Of a stretch of DNA of 64,000 nt, positions 1 through 11,485 are shown piece after piece (the first letter of the stretch is position 1; each line of letters opens with the position of its first letter). The notes under the pieces are model-generated. The model had not been told where the DNA came from and ran no database searches. It worked only from the letters and a program-made list of their open reading frames with translations. The stretch comes from Prochlorococcus sp. AG-363-B04 (GTDB lineage Bacteria > Cyanobacteriota > Cyanobacteriia > PCC-6307 > Cyanobiaceae). A program made the translations under genes and the position numbers. The stretch spans positions 1 to 64,000 of the forward strand of contig QCFC01000001.1 of the NCBI GenBank assembly GCA_003278465.1. The letters run 5' to 3'.

Positions 1-1206
1 GCGACTTTTAAAGGAAATGAAGGCATTGATCTGCGTCAAGATAAACAGGCTCTGCAACGTTTAACTGAAGCCGCTGAGAAGGCAAAAATTGAGCTATCAA
101 GTGCTACGCAAAGTGAGATAAACTTACCTTTTATTACTGCTACTCCAGAAGGACCTAAACATCTTGATCTCACGCTTACTCGTGCAAAGTTTGAGGAATT
201 AGCTTCAAAATTAATAGATCGTTGTCGTGTTCCTGTAGAGCAAGCCCTTAAAGATGCAAAGCTGTCTTCAGGAGAATTAGATGAAATTGTGATGGTTGGT
301 GGTTCAACCAGAATGCCTGCTGTTCAGGAATTGGTTAAGCGTGTTACGGGCAAAGATCCAAATCAGACTGTTAACCCTGATGAGGTAGTAGCAGTTGGAG
401 CTGCTATTCAAGGAGGTGTATTAGCTGGTGAAGTTAAGGATATTTTGCTTTTAGATGTCACGCCTTTGTCTTTAGGAGTTGAAACTTTAGGTGGTGTAAT
501 GACCAAGATGATACCAAGAAATACTACTGTACCTACGAAGAAATCTGAAACATATTCAACTGCTGTTGATGGTCAAACAAATGTTGAAATACATGTGCTT
601 CAGGGAGAACGAGAGATGGCTTCTGATAATAAGAGTCTTGGAACTTTTCGTCTTGATGGCATCCCCCCTGCTCCTAGGGGTGTTCCACAAATTGAGGTAA
701 CTTTTGATATTGATGCTAATGGTATTCTTAGTGTGAATGCAAAAGATAAAGGAAGCGGTAAAGAACAGAGTATTTCTATTACTGGTGCTTCAACCCTTTC
801 AGACAATGAAGTGGATAAAATGGTTAAAGATGCAGAAGTTAATGCTACTGCAGATAAAGAGAAGCGTGATCGCATTGATGTTAAAAATCAGGCTGAAACG
901 CTTGTTTATCAGACAGAAAAACAGCTTGGAGAATTGGGTGACAAAGTTGAAGCATCTGCAAAAGCTAAAGTTGAAGAAAAACGTCTCAAATTAAAGGAGG
1001 CTACAGAAAAGGATGATTATGAAACCATGAAACAATTATTAGAAGAGTTACAACAAGAACTCTATACATTAGGTGCATCAGTATATCAACAAGCGGGAGC
1101 CACACCAGGTGCAGAAGGTCCTGAGCCAGCACAACCTGACAATGGATCTTCATCTAATGATTCAGGTGATGATGTAATTGATGCTGAATTTACAGAATCA
1201 AAGTAG
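1..1206 (+). CDS. dnaK: Molecular chaperone DnaK (Hsp70), 5' truncated by window edge
   Basis: Frame open from base 1; contains [38 protein letters not shown] and [17 protein letters not shown], all Hsp70 hallmarks. Confidence 0.97.
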   Translation, partial: ATFKGNEGIDLRQDKQALQRLTEAAEKAKIELSSATQSEINLPFITATPEGPKHLDLTLTRAKFEELASKLIDRCRVPVEQALKDAKLSSGELDEIVMVGGSTRMPAVQELVKRVTGKDPNQTVNPDEVVAVGAAIQGGVLAGEVKDILLLDVTPLSLGVETLGGVMTKMIPRNTTVPTKKSETYSTAVDGQTNVEIHVLQGEREMASDNKSLGTFRLDGIPPAPRGVPQIEVTFDIDANGILSVNAKDKGSGKEQSISITGASTLSDNEVDKMVKDAEVNATADKEKRDRIDVKNQAETLVYQTEKQLGELGDKVEASAKAKVEEKRLKLKEATEKDDYETMKQLLEELQQELYTLGASVYQQAGATPGAEGPEPAQPDNGSSSNDSGDDVIDAEFTESK

Positions 1207-1240
1207 TATTAATTGATTTTTTCAGGAGTAAGAATATATT

Positions 1241-2338
1241 TTAAAAGTATTCTTTTCCATTAAAGTTAATTTTATTTCCTATCCATTCGGCCGTCGCAGG
1301 AGCCAGGAGTATGCCGTTTCTGTAATGACCTGCAGCAACAATTAGTCCTGGTTCTAGTTTCTCTAATATAGGTGCAGGTCTATTAACTGGTCTACCTCTT
1401 AAGCCATACCATTGATTGATGATTTTTGAATCTAATAGCCAACAAGGAGCATTACCTTTTAGGTTTTTTAATTCCTGAAGTAAATCATTATTTGGCTTTA
1501 AGCTTGGCTCAAGAGTTGCACCTAGCCAAAGGCGATTGTTTGAACGTGGAATCAGATTTATTCCATTAGATATAAGAACAGCTGGCCAGTTTGACCAATC
1601 ATATGAATCTGATTTCAGCTCTAGTTCCATTGCTTGGCCAAGAATTGGTTCTTGCTTTATGTAATAATCTAATTGCTTTAGTAAAGATTCAGCTCCTAGA
1701 GAGCAACATATTATTATTGAATCTAATTTATGAAAACTTCCATCTGTAAGATGAATACCCCATCTTTGTCCTGGCTGGGAAGATCTTCTTTCTATAGAAA
1801 TCACAGATTCAGGTATCTGTTGAACTTCTTTCTTGTTTAAAAGTTCTTTTAACGACTTTTGTAAAGTAATTGGATTGAGAAAGCCATCATTTTTAGAGAG
1901 TAAACCACCATAGTGATTGAATGGCCATTCCCTCTTGCTGAGAGTATGCAGATCTTTTGTTACTATTTTGAGGCCTAAATTTTCTTTTTGTTTTACTAGT
2001 AATTTCATTCTGGCAAGTTCATCTTCGGAATTAGCTAATTTGATCAGTGGGGTTTTAATTTGTATAGGATTAGTTTTTGTATTGAGTTTTTTTGTCCATT
2101 CTGGCCATAATTTCATACTTCGTTGTCTTAATTTCCATGCCCTACCATTTGTACGATTGAAAATATTACCCATCAAAACTCCTAGCGAAGCTGATGTGCC
2201 TTGTGCTTGATTATTTCTCTTGATTGGTTTGTTTAGTTTTGGATCAATCAGGATGACTTCTAGTCCTAATTCTGTTAGCTCCCATGCGGCTGAGCTGCCA
2301 ACTACACCTGCTCCAATTATTGCTATTGAATGCGTCAG
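1241..2338 (-). CDS. FAD-dependent oxidoreductase (glycine oxidase/DadA-like); N-terminus extended beyond ORF-track start
   Basis: ORF 1241..2176 plus in-frame upstream codons give IAIIGAGVVGSSAAWELTELGLEVILID, a Rossmann FAD motif; C-term GLRGRPVNRPAPILEKLEPGLIVAAGHYRNGILLAPATAEWI typical of the family. Confidence 0.8.
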   Translation of the reverse strand: MTHSIAIIGAGVVGSSAAWELTELGLEVILIDPKLNKPIKRNNQAQGTSASLGVLMGNIFNRTNGRAWKLRQRSMKLWPEWTKKLNTKTNPIQIKTPLIKLANSEDELARMKLLVKQKENLGLKIVTKDLHTLSKREWPFNHYGGLLSKNDGFLNPITLQKSLKELLNKKEVQQIPESVISIERRSSQPGQRWGIHLTDGSFHKLDSIIICCSLGAESLLKQLDYYIKQEPILGQAMELELKSDSYDWSNWPAVLISNGINLIPRSNNRLWLGATLEPSLKPNNDLLQELKNLKGNAPCWLLDSKIINQWYGLRGRPVNRPAPILEKLEPGLIVAAGHYRNGILLAPATAEWIGNKINFNGKEYF

Positions 2339-2447
2339 TTTTCAGAGCTCCAGATTATTGTTAATTGTATTTTGTCCGGTATTTTATTGATTGCTTTATT
2401 TTTATTGAACTTTTTTAAGTAACAATGGTTCTTTGTAGTCAATACAC

Positions 2448-3302
2448 GTGAGCACTACCAGTGTTATTCTTCAGCTGATTTGTCCTGATCAACCAGGATT
2501 AGTGAGTCGTATATCAGGATGGATTGCATCAAACGGTGGGAATATTAGACATGCTGATCATCACACTGATTCTGGTGCGGGTCTTTTTTTAAGTCGCATA
2601 GAGTGGGATTTACAAGGATTTTCCTTGGATAGGTCTAGCATTATCAGGGACCTACATTCGCTCTCTGGAGATTTGGGAGGCAAAGTGCAGGTTCACTTTT
2701 CCGATGAATTGCCAAAGGTTGCGATCATGGTTAGTAAGCAAAGTCATTGTTTATTGGATTTGCTTTGGAAAGCGAGAAGTGGAGAGCTGCCAATGGAGGT
2801 GCCTTTGGTTATTTCCAATCACAAAGATTTGGAACCACTTTGTCATGCGTCTGGTGTTCATTTTGAATATGTTCAGGTTATGGCACACGAAAAATCTAGA
2901 TCTGAGGAATTGATTTTAAATTTATTAAAAAAACATCAAATTGAATTAGTAGTCTTAGCTAAGTATATGCAAATTTTAAGCGCTAATTTCCTCAAAAGTT
3001 TTTCATCAGTTATTAATATCCATCATTCATTTCTTCCAGCTTTTAAGGGGGCTCAGCCATATCATCGGGCCTGGGCAAGAGGCGTTAAATTGATTGGTGC
3101 AACATCTCATTATGTAACTGAAGATTTAGATGATGGTCCTATTATTGATCAAACAACGATAGCAGTAAGTCATCGTGATGAAGTAGATGATTTGATTCGG
3201 AAAGGACGGGATACTGAACGTTTTGCTTTATCAAGAGCAGTAAGATTACATTTGAGACGTCAAGTAATGGTTTACAGAGGTCGTACTGCTGTTTTTGAAT
3301 GA
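2448..3302 (+). CDS. purU: Formyltetrahydrofolate deformylase
   Basis: N-terminal ACT domain plus formyltransferase motif INIHHSFLPAFKGAQPYHRAWARGVKLIGATSHYVTEDLDDGPIIDQ; GTG start. Confidence 0.95.
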   Translation: MSTTSVILQLICPDQPGLVSRISGWIASNGGNIRHADHHTDSGAGLFLSRIEWDLQGFSLDRSSIIRDLHSLSGDLGGKVQVHFSDELPKVAIMVSKQSHCLLDLLWKARSGELPMEVPLVISNHKDLEPLCHASGVHFEYVQVMAHEKSRSEELILNLLKKHQIELVVLAKYMQILSANFLKSFSSVINIHHSFLPAFKGAQPYHRAWARGVKLIGATSHYVTEDLDDGPIIDQTTIAVSHRDEVDDLIRKGRDTERFALSRAVRLHLRRQVMVYRGRTAVFE

Positions 3303-4609
3303 TGTGTTTTTCTTGGCTCTCCAAATCTCGTCCTAATGATGCGCATGCTGTGGGATGGATTACCTTTCAGATTGGTTTAATTTTTTTAGCTTCTAGTGCA
3401 TTTATATCTGGAATTTTTCTAATTATTTCATTGGTATTAGGTAGTCGAAGACGAGATTTACTTTTTTGGAACGATCCATGGAATTGGCCTTTACTTTTGT
3501 CTGCAATTATTATGATATTTGGTTGTTTTAATGCATATTCAGGTTGGTTAGCTTGGGTTGGTTTGTGTAATTGGTTGCCATTTTTTTGGGCATTTTGGGG
3601 ATTACAACCTTATTTGAAGACTAATATTTCAAGAAGACGTTCCGCTCTTTTATTGCTTATTGGTACTCTTCCAGTAGTGGTAACTGGTCTTGGCCAAATT
3701 TTGTGGGGATGGGAAGGACCTTGGCAACTATTTGGGGGCTTAATAGTTTGGTTTATGTCTCCTAATGGTAATCCAAATGGTCGTTTATCAGGGTTGTTCG
3801 ACTATGCAAATATTGCTGGGGCATGGTTGGCTTTAGTATGGCCTTTTTCTTTGGCTGTATTAATTCAACATGGCATTAATAGAATTCAACGAAGTCTTTT
3901 GTTGTCTCTTTCTATAGCGATAGTCACAGCATTAATTCTTACTGATTCTAGAAATGCGTGGGGAAGTTTAGTTCTTGCTATTCCATTTGTTGTTGGACCA
4001 GCCAGTTGGTTTTGGCTCTTACCAATTTTGTTTTTGTTATTAATGCCTGTGATCCTTGCTGTCTTGCCAGGAATTCATTCTGATTGGCAGTTTTGGGCTC
4101 GTAATGTTGTTCCAGAAGAGATATGGGCACGTTTAAATGATATGCGATATACAGAGGAAAGAACCTTAGCTTCAACTCGCCTTAGTCAATGGGGAGAAGC
4201 TTTTAATTTGCTTGTTGAACGACCCTGGCTTGGATGGGGAGCAGCTGCATTTTCTATTCTTTATCCTTTAAGGACTGGTAAGTGGCATGGCCATGCACAT
4301 AATCTTCCTCTTGAACTTGCCGTCAGTCATGGCTTATTAGCGGCCTTTTTAATTGTTGGTATGGTTTTGGCTTTATTGATTACTTCATTGAGACGTGGAG
4401 TTTTGAATAATACTCAGATTAGAAAAGATGAGTCTTTGAGGCTAATTATATTTGATAGAGCTTGGTGGACATCTAGTTTTATTTTAGTGGTACTTCATGG
4501 TACAGATATGCCATTTTTTGATAGTCGTTTAAATATTGCTGGCTGGATTCTTTTGGCAGGATTACGTTGTATTATTATTTCTCCAAAGAAAATTTATTCA
4601 TTATTTTGA
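3299..4609 (+). CDS. O-antigen ligase/IctB-like polytopic membrane protein
   Basis: Many TM segments; Wzy_C-like LTDSRNAWGSLV and WLGWGAAAFSILYPLRTGKWHGHAHNLPLELAVSHGLLA; overlaps purU stop (ATGA). Confidence 0.7.
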   Translation: MMCFSWLSKSRPNDAHAVGWITFQIGLIFLASSAFISGIFLIISLVLGSRRRDLLFWNDPWNWPLLLSAIIMIFGCFNAYSGWLAWVGLCNWLPFFWAFWGLQPYLKTNISRRRSALLLLIGTLPVVVTGLGQILWGWEGPWQLFGGLIVWFMSPNGNPNGRLSGLFDYANIAGAWLALVWPFSLAVLIQHGINRIQRSLLLSLSIAIVTALILTDSRNAWGSLVLAIPFVVGPASWFWLLPILFLLLMPVILAVLPGIHSDWQFWARNVVPEEIWARLNDMRYTEERTLASTRLSQWGEAFNLLVERPWLGWGAAAFSILYPLRTGKWHGHAHNLPLELAVSHGLLAAFLIVGMVLALLITSLRRGVLNNTQIRKDESLRLIIFDRAWWTSSFILVVLHGTDMPFFDSRLNIAGWILLAGLRCIIISPKKIYSLF

Positions 4610-6231
4610 TTTAAGGCTATTTCTTGGTGTTTCAATAGATTGAGCTCTGAAATCGGACCATTGAGATGTGTCCATGGAAGAATTTTTGTTTCATTCCAAA
4701 CTGAATAAATAACTTCATCCCAAGGAGGTGGTTTCGGAAGAAGAATTGGAATTTTTTCAGTTTGAATAGTATCTTCTCTTACACCCTTGTAAGCTTTTTT
4801 CCATCCACCAAGTGTATTTTGTGAATTCCTAACTGCAAGAATGACAGGAGCAAGACGACGGTCACTTCTTGAAAAAAGTGCTTGAATTGTACTCCATCCA
4901 TAGCTTTCAGCCCGGAGATCTATACCTTTAGGCTTTAACATTTTATGCAGAAATTTAATACGTTGTTTTGATTCTTGCCGAACCCCTTGCCATTGAAAAG
5001 GAGTTTGAGCTTTTGGAACAAAAGTACTTAAGCCAAAAACTATATGCAAGCCAGGAGTTCTTTTTTTTATTTCTATTAATAATTTAGCAGAAGCTTCTAT
5101 ATCGTCATCACTTTCTGTTGGGAGGCCAACCATTCCGTATAATTTAAGTTTTTTTAATCCACCTTCTTTTGTATATTTAGCAGCTGAAAAAATTTCGTCT
5201 TCAGAAAGCTTCTTATTGATAACTTGACGTAATTTAGAACTACCACTTTCGATGGCTATTGTTAATGATTTGCTGCCACGTTTTGCCAGTATTTTTGTTA
5301 TTCTAGAATTTAATGATGAAGCTCTAACAGAACTAATACTTAGCTGTATATCATTAAATTGATCTTGATTTAGCCATGTTAATAGTTCTAGAAATTCAGG
5401 ATGTTGGGTTACTGATGCACCCAAAAGGCCAAGTCGATTAGTTGCTGAAAGCCCTTTTTCAACAGCTTGAATTAGTCCATCATTTAACGATGGACTTCTA
5501 AAGGGTAGGGTTAGGTAACTGGCCATACAAAATCTACACATTTCTGGGCAACTTCTCACGACTTCAACCATATGAATATTTGGCCATGCCGCCTCTGGAG
5601 TAATTACAGTTGAATGGCCAAGTATGTTGCTATTCCAGGTTTGTTTTGTGATTGATTGAGGCAAGTCAGTGAATATAGGATTTACTCCTAATAATGTGCC
5701 ATCTGAACTATATTCAGGTTGATATAAGCTAGGGACGTAAATACCAGGTATTTTAGCTAGCATTTTTAATTTGTATGCTCTAGATTCATCTTTTAGTTGT
5801 TTAATAGAGTTAATAAAATTAGGTAATAGCTCTTCTCCATCTCCTAAAAGAACAACATCTAAAAATGGAGCTAATGGTTCAGGATTTGCTGTTAAAACAG
5901 GACCCCCTCCAAATACGATAGGATCATTTTCTGTTCGGAGATCGCTCCAAATATTTATATTTTGTTTTTTTAATAGATCTAATAAAATTGGGCTATCTAA
6001 TTCCCAGCTGAGTGAGAGTCCAAATAGATCACATGTTCGATCTAATCTCTCTGCCGTATCAGTAAACATTCTTCTAACATCTACATCATTCCTTTTAGCT
6101 AGAATAGACCAAATAATTTGATAACCTAGGCTTGTGATTCCAATACTATATGTGTTAGGAAAAGCAAGTACTACTTTAAGTGCTCCAGGTTCTGGAACAG
6201 AGGGTTTGAAAAGTAGGGTTTCTTTATTCAG
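4594..6231 (-). CDS. B12-binding-type radical SAM protein; N-terminus likely extends upstream of ORF-track start
   Basis: VRSCPEMCRFCMASY (CxxxCxxC) and GLKKLKLYGMVGLPTESDDDIEA; upstream in-frame ALKVVLAFPNTYSIGITSLGYQIIWSIL matches a typical N-terminal domain. Confidence 0.85.
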   Translation of the reverse strand: MNKETLLFKPSVPEPGALKVVLAFPNTYSIGITSLGYQIIWSILAKRNDVDVRRMFTDTAERLDRTCDLFGLSLSWELDSPILLDLLKKQNINIWSDLRTENDPIVFGGGPVLTANPEPLAPFLDVVLLGDGEELLPNFINSIKQLKDESRAYKLKMLAKIPGIYVPSLYQPEYSSDGTLLGVNPIFTDLPQSITKQTWNSNILGHSTVITPEAAWPNIHMVEVVRSCPEMCRFCMASYLTLPFRSPSLNDGLIQAVEKGLSATNRLGLLGASVTQHPEFLELLTWLNQDQFNDIQLSISSVRASSLNSRITKILAKRGSKSLTIAIESGSSKLRQVINKKLSEDEIFSAAKYTKEGGLKKLKLYGMVGLPTESDDDIEASAKLLIEIKKRTPGLHIVFGLSTFVPKAQTPFQWQGVRQESKQRIKFLHKMLKPKGIDLRAESYGWSTIQALFSRSDRRLAPVILAVRNSQNTLGGWKKAYKGVREDTIQTEKIPILLPKPPPWDEVIYSVWNETKILPWTHLNGPISELNLLKHQEIALNQNNE

Positions 6232-7666
6232 GGTTAATTTCTGGCGGAGAAGTAGGATTTAATGGATTTGGATTAATTGTTTTGTTTAATCTCTTATTAT
6301 TCCCTTTCGGATCAATAGAGGAAGTGTTTGTGAATTGTAGGTTTAATTGCCTGTGATAAATTGATTCATCATTGAAGACTCTTGCTACTAAGAAGCTAGC
6401 CAGACAAGTTATTAGTATTGGCTTTAGTACTACTAGATCTTTTGTTAGAGCAAATGCAAGAAACATCGCTGAGACTGGAGTTCTTGAACAACTGGCTACA
6501 AATGCTCCCATACCTGCAAAAATATAGGTAGTTGGAATGTGTCCAGTGATAGTTTCTACATAACCACCAAAGGCAAAGCCAATAGCACCGCCTAAGGTCA
6601 ACATTGGAGCAAAAAGTCCTCCTGGAGCTCCTGACGCAGCAGCAAGTCCTGTGCTTAGAAATAGTATTATAAAAGTCATAATTGCCATTCTTATATCAAT
6701 AGACCCATCAGCAATTAAATCTTGAATCTTGTGAGATTGGATAAATTCTTTAGGGATAAAAGAGTACATTAAGCCTAAGATAGAACCTGTAATTGTCATT
6801 TTTAATGCAAGCCTATTTCCTAGATATTCCTTAACTTTAATTTGCATCTTTATAACATATAAGCAGTATAATTCTGCTAAAATACCTATCAAGATACCTA
6901 GGACAATTAAGTAACCTACATCAATAGGTAGGAAATTAATAAAAGGTGTATATTCTCGTTCTAATGGAAAACCTAACGTGTTATCTATTGTTAATTTATA
7001 GCTGCTAAGACCTAGGCTTCCGATTATATCTGCCCATGTATCAGCCCAGAAAGTTGTTATTACTACTAACAGTAGAATGATTGGTTTAGCTGAATTGAGT
7101 AGTTCCTCTATTGCATAAATAAATCCTCCTATAGGAGCACTAAATATTGCAGCTATTCCAGCTCCACCTCCAGCAGCCACGATCACTCTTCTAAAAGAAA
7201 CTGGAGCTTTGAGCCAGCGTGCCATTTTCCATGCTACGGAGCCGCCCATTTGGACGGCTGGGCCTTCTGGCCCTAGTGGAAAACCACTGCCAATGGCAAT
7301 AATCCCTGCGACCAATTTAACTAAACCTACTTTCAAACCCATAGGTACAGATTTGTGACGTAGATACGCCATGATGTGGGTTATTCCTGACCCTTCGGCA
7401 GAAGGTGATATGTTTGTAATAAGTGTGCCAGAAATAAATCCTCCAGTTGCCCCTAAAAGTGGGAGAATAAGAAGAGGAGGCATTACATTAGTCAAACTAA
7501 TTCGCCATTTATCTAATGTTGTATAGCCAGTTTTGAACAGGACTCCGGTTAACGCAGCTCCAAGTCCAGTAAGAATTAAAGAACATACGATAACAAACCA
7601 TCGTTGTCTTATTAAATCTTTAAGGCTAATATTTTTAACCCGAAACTTTTTTCTAGTTTTTTTCAT
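6224..7666 (-). CDS. ClC-family chloride channel/antiporter
   Basis: GSGFPLGPEGPAVQMGG, GGGAGIAAIFSAPIGGFIYAIEEL and ASGAPGGLFAPMLTLGGAIG motifs. Confidence 0.95.
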   Translation of the reverse strand: MKKTRKKFRVKNISLKDLIRQRWFVIVCSLILTGLGAALTGVLFKTGYTTLDKWRISLTNVMPPLLILPLLGATGGFISGTLITNISPSAEGSGITHIMAYLRHKSVPMGLKVGLVKLVAGIIAIGSGFPLGPEGPAVQMGGSVAWKMARWLKAPVSFRRVIVAAGGGAGIAAIFSAPIGGFIYAIEELLNSAKPIILLLVVITTFWADTWADIIGSLGLSSYKLTIDNTLGFPLEREYTPFINFLPIDVGYLIVLGILIGILAELYCLYVIKMQIKVKEYLGNRLALKMTITGSILGLMYSFIPKEFIQSHKIQDLIADGSIDIRMAIMTFIILFLSTGLAAASGAPGGLFAPMLTLGGAIGFAFGGYVETITGHIPTTYIFAGMGAFVASCSRTPVSAMFLAFALTKDLVVLKPILITCLASFLVARVFNDESIYHRQLNLQFTNTSSIDPKGNNKRLNKTINPNPLNPTSPPEINPE

Positions 7667-7676
7667 GAATTAAGAT

Positions 7677-10277
7677 TTAGTTAGTTTTTAGTAATGTAAT
7701 TTCATTTTCTTTGCTTATTGTACGCCCTTCATTCTCAAAATTTGAAATTTGATCAAAGTTTAAATATCGGTATAGTTCTTTAGAATGTGGCGATATTTTT
7801 TCTGATGCTATTTTTTGATATTCCTTTGCACTAGGTATGTAACCTAACAGAGCACATGTTGCTGCAAGTTCTGCGCTTCCTAAATATACTTGAGCGCCTT
7901 TCCCAAGTCGATTATTGAAGTTGCGTGTACTAGTAGAAAATACGGTTGAATTGTCCTCTACACGTGCTTGATTTCCCATGCATAAAGAGCAACCTGGCAT
8001 TTCCATTTGGCTACCAGCTTCTTCGAATATTTTGTAGTAGCCTTCCTCTTTTAATTTTGCTTCATCCATGCGTGTAGGAGGACATACCCATAATTTTGCT
8101 TTATTTTTACCATTGCCTTGCAGGATATTTGCAGCGGCTCTGTAATGACCAATATTTGTCATGCATGATCCAATAAAGACTTCTTGTATCGCTTCTCCTG
8201 CTATTTCATCGAGGAGCTTGACATTATCAGGATCATTAGGGCACGCAACAATAGGTTCAGTTATTTCATCAAGGTGTATTTCTATTGTTTGTGCATATTT
8301 GGCATTTGAATCAGCTTTGATTAATTGTGGCTTATCTAACCAAGATTCCATTGCTTTGATACGTCTATTTATGGTACGTGGATCTTTGTATCCTCGCGCA
8401 ATCATATTTTTAAGTAGGGAAATATTGCTACGTAAATATTCAGCTACAGTTGTTTCGGAAAGTTGTATACTGCACCCTGCGCATGAACGTTCAGCACTTG
8501 CGTCTGTAAGTTCAAAAGCTTGTTCTAATTTTAGATTTGGTAATCCTTCTATTTCTAGGATCTTCCCATTAAAAATATTGAGCTTGTTTGCTTTCTCTAT
8601 AGTTAATAATCCTTTTTGAATTGCCATCCACGGAATTGCATTGACAATATCTCTTAAAGTTATTCCTGGCTGTAACGATCCACTAAATCGGACTAAAACT
8701 GATTCAGGCATATCTAATGGCATAGCTCCTATGGCTGCCGCAAAAGCCACTACACCTGAGCCGCCTGGGAATGATATGCCTAGTGGAAATCGGGTGTGGC
8801 TATCTCCCCCTGTCCCAACTGTATCTGGCAATAACATTCTATTTAACCAACTATGGATAATTCCATCACCTGGTTGTAGTGCTACACCTCCTCTTTCTGC
8901 AAAAAAATCTGGTAATTCTTTTTGTGTTTGTATATCAATTGGTTTTGGATAAGCGGCAGTGTGACAAAAACTTTGCATTACCAGATCTGCTGAGAAGCCT
9001 AGGCAGGCGAGTTCTTTCATCTCATCTCTTGTCATTGGTCCCGTTGTGTCTTGACTGCCTACGGTTGTCATTACTGGTTCGCAGCTTGTAGAAGGTCTGA
9101 CGCCTTTGAGTCCACAAGCACGTCCCACTATTTTTTGTGCTTGAGTAAAACCTTCATTGGTTTCTTGTGGCTGGCTTGGTCGGATAAACAAATTAGATGG
9201 TTCTAGTTCCAGATATGTCCGAATTTTGTCTGTCAGTGCCCTCCCGATCATGAGTGGTATTCGTCCTCCTGCTTGTACTTCATCACTAATAGTTGTTGGT
9301 TTTAATTCAAAACGAGTCAATATTTCTCCAGCATTAGTTTCTCCAACTGCTCTTTCAATTGTTCCAAGGAATGGTCTAATTGTAATTACATCTCCAGTTT
9401 GCATTTGGCTAACATCGCATTCAATAGGTAATGAACCAGAATCTTCAGCTGTATTGAAGAAGATTGGTGCTATTTTGCCACCAAGGATTACCCCACCGTT
9501 TCTTTTGTTGGGAACAAAAGGGATATCCTTTCCAATATGCCAAAGAACTGAATTAATTGCTGATTTACGTGAGCTACCAGTTCCTACAACATCACCTACA
9601 TATGTAAGTGGGTGTCCTTTTTTCTTTAAATTAGTGATTGTTAATATTGCATTTGGATCTCGTGTTTCAAGCATTGCTAGTGCATGTAATGGAATATCAG
9701 GTCTGGTTGTCGCATGAGTAGCTGGAGACAAATCATCTGTATTTGTTTCTCCATCAATTTTGAATACGGTTAATGTAATTTCATCAGGCAATGGTTTCTT
9801 AGATGTAAACCATTCTGCATTCGCCCAGCTATTGATAACTGCTTTTGCAAAGTTATTAGTTTTTGCTAAATCTATTATGTCATTTACTGAGTCATATACC
9901 AGCAATGTATGACTTAAAGCCTTTGCTGCATAATTTGCTATTTCATGTTCAGGGTTTTTTAGAAGTTCTATGAGTGCAGAAACGTTATATCCACCTATCA
10001 TTGTTCCCAAAAGTTGGGTGGCTTTTAATCTAGATAAGTAAGGGCTGTGTAATGTCCCTTGAGCTATTGCACTCAGCCACGTGGCTTTTACATAAGCTGC
10101 ATCATCAACACCAGGAGGAACACGTTCCACTAGAAGGTGTAGTAACTCTTTGCTATTGATACAAGTTGGTTCTTCCAAAAGCTTTGTTAAAGCTTGGGTT
10201 TGCTTAGCTGTGAGAGGTAGGGCAGGTATCCCTTGGGTTTCACGTTTGGTGGCGAGTTCACGATAGTTACTCAGCAT
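7677..10277 (-). CDS. acnB: Aconitate hydratase B
   Basis: 866 aa; [58 protein letters not shown]. Confidence 0.97.
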   Translation of the reverse strand: MLSNYRELATKRETQGIPALPLTAKQTQALTKLLEEPTCINSKELLHLLVERVPPGVDDAAYVKATWLSAIAQGTLHSPYLSRLKATQLLGTMIGGYNVSALIELLKNPEHEIANYAAKALSHTLLVYDSVNDIIDLAKTNNFAKAVINSWANAEWFTSKKPLPDEITLTVFKIDGETNTDDLSPATHATTRPDIPLHALAMLETRDPNAILTITNLKKKGHPLTYVGDVVGTGSSRKSAINSVLWHIGKDIPFVPNKRNGGVILGGKIAPIFFNTAEDSGSLPIECDVSQMQTGDVITIRPFLGTIERAVGETNAGEILTRFELKPTTISDEVQAGGRIPLMIGRALTDKIRTYLELEPSNLFIRPSQPQETNEGFTQAQKIVGRACGLKGVRPSTSCEPVMTTVGSQDTTGPMTRDEMKELACLGFSADLVMQSFCHTAAYPKPIDIQTQKELPDFFAERGGVALQPGDGIIHSWLNRMLLPDTVGTGGDSHTRFPLGISFPGGSGVVAFAAAIGAMPLDMPESVLVRFSGSLQPGITLRDIVNAIPWMAIQKGLLTIEKANKLNIFNGKILEIEGLPNLKLEQAFELTDASAERSCAGCSIQLSETTVAEYLRSNISLLKNMIARGYKDPRTINRRIKAMESWLDKPQLIKADSNAKYAQTIEIHLDEITEPIVACPNDPDNVKLLDEIAGEAIQEVFIGSCMTNIGHYRAAANILQGNGKNKAKLWVCPPTRMDEAKLKEEGYYKIFEEAGSQMEMPGCSLCMGNQARVEDNSTVFSTSTRNFNNRLGKGAQVYLGSAELAATCALLGYIPSAKEYQKIASEKISPHSKELYRYLNFDQISNFENEGRTISKENEITLLKTN

Positions 10278-10401
10278 TTCTCTATTCCTTGGAAGCAGTA
10301 CTTGGTTTCCTATTCTTGATTGTCATGGAACCACTTAGGGTTGATCTTGATGCTGATATGAAAGTTCTTGATGCTTTTTAGGCTTTGTTTCCTTAATCTT
10401 A

Positions 10402-11481
10402 GTGGTGATGAAAATTGGTGACATGACTACCACCTCTGATCTCCATGTGGTGGACACAAGACCTTTGGTCCCACCGGCTTTACTGCACAGGGAGTTGCCT
10501 ATAGATTCTGATGCTGCAAATACAGTTGCTGTTACAAGAAAACGCATTCAAGGAATTTTGCGGGGGGAAGATTCTCGTTTATTGGTAATTGTTGGTCCAT
10601 GTTCAGTTCATGATGTTGCTGCTGCAAAAGACTATGCAGAACAACTTGCTCCTTTACGACAGAAGTATGCCGAGCAGTTAGAGGTGGTAATGCGAGTTTA
10701 TTTTGAAAAACCTCGTACAACGATTGGATGGAAGGGTCTTATTAATGATCCTCATTTAGATGGTTCTTATGACATTAATACAGGCTTGAGAAGGGCCAGA
10801 GCACTTTTACTTGATCTTTCGCGGCAAGGAATGCCTGCAGCTACTGAATTATTGGATCCTGTTGTTCCGCAATACATTGCGGATTTGATTAGTTGGACTG
10901 CTATTGGTGCTAGGACAACAGAAAGTCAAACTCATAGAGAGATGGCATCTGGTTTATCCATGCCAATTGGTTATAAAAATGGTACAGATGGCACTGCCTC
11001 AATAGCTGTTAATGCCATGCAGGCAGCATCTAGACCTCATCATTTTCTAGGTATTAATTCGGCAGGGCATGCATCGATTGTTAGTACAACGGGCAATCCG
11101 GATGGTCATTTAGTTTTGCGAGGCGGAAAGTTAGGTAGTAACTATCACTGCGAGGACGTAAAGCATGTTGCTGAGGAATTATCTAAAGCGGGAGTTAGTG
11201 AGCGTTTAATGATTGATTGTAGCCATGGTAATTCCAAGAAAGATTTTAGACGTCAGTCCGAAGTCCTAAGGGAAGTAGCCAATCAAGTACGTCAGGGTTC
11301 TCCTTATGTTCTTGGCGTGATGCTGGAAAGTCATTTAATTGAAGGAAATCAAACATTGGTTTCAGACCTTTCACAACTTGTTTATGGTCAAAGTATTACG
11401 GATGCTTGCATTGATATACAAACAACAGCTGTGCTGCTAGACGAGTTGGCAGTTGCAGTAACCACTTCAATTCATTTGTAA
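10402..11481 (+). CDS. 3-deoxy-7-phosphoheptulonate (DAHP) synthase, class I; start may be 10423
   Basis: VIVGPCSVHD, MRVYFEKPRTTIGWKGLINDPHLDGS, IDCSHGNSKKDFRRQ. Confidence 0.95.
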   Translation: MVMKIGDMTTTSDLHVVDTRPLVPPALLHRELPIDSDAANTVAVTRKRIQGILRGEDSRLLVIVGPCSVHDVAAAKDYAEQLAPLRQKYAEQLEVVMRVYFEKPRTTIGWKGLINDPHLDGSYDINTGLRRARALLLDLSRQGMPAATELLDPVVPQYIADLISWTAIGARTTESQTHREMASGLSMPIGYKNGTDGTASIAVNAMQAASRPHHFLGINSAGHASIVSTTGNPDGHLVLRGGKLGSNYHCEDVKHVAEELSKAGVSERLMIDCSHGNSKKDFRRQSEVLREVANQVRQGSPYVLGVMLESHLIEGNQTLVSDLSQLVYGQSITDACIDIQTTAVLLDELAVAVTTSIHL

Positions 11482-11485
11482 TAAA

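Noticed and set aside
8161-9717. Plus-strand ORFs (152, 103, 186 aa) inside acnB
   Set aside because: Antisense shadow ORFs within a well-supported acnB reading frame; translations are Ser/Ile/Leu-rich with no motif.
10325-10381. 18-codon ORF MEPLRVDLDADMKVLDAF upstream of DAHP synthase, considered as an attenuator leader peptide
   Set aside because: Contains a single Phe and no Tyr/Trp run, and no terminator/antiterminator pair was seen.
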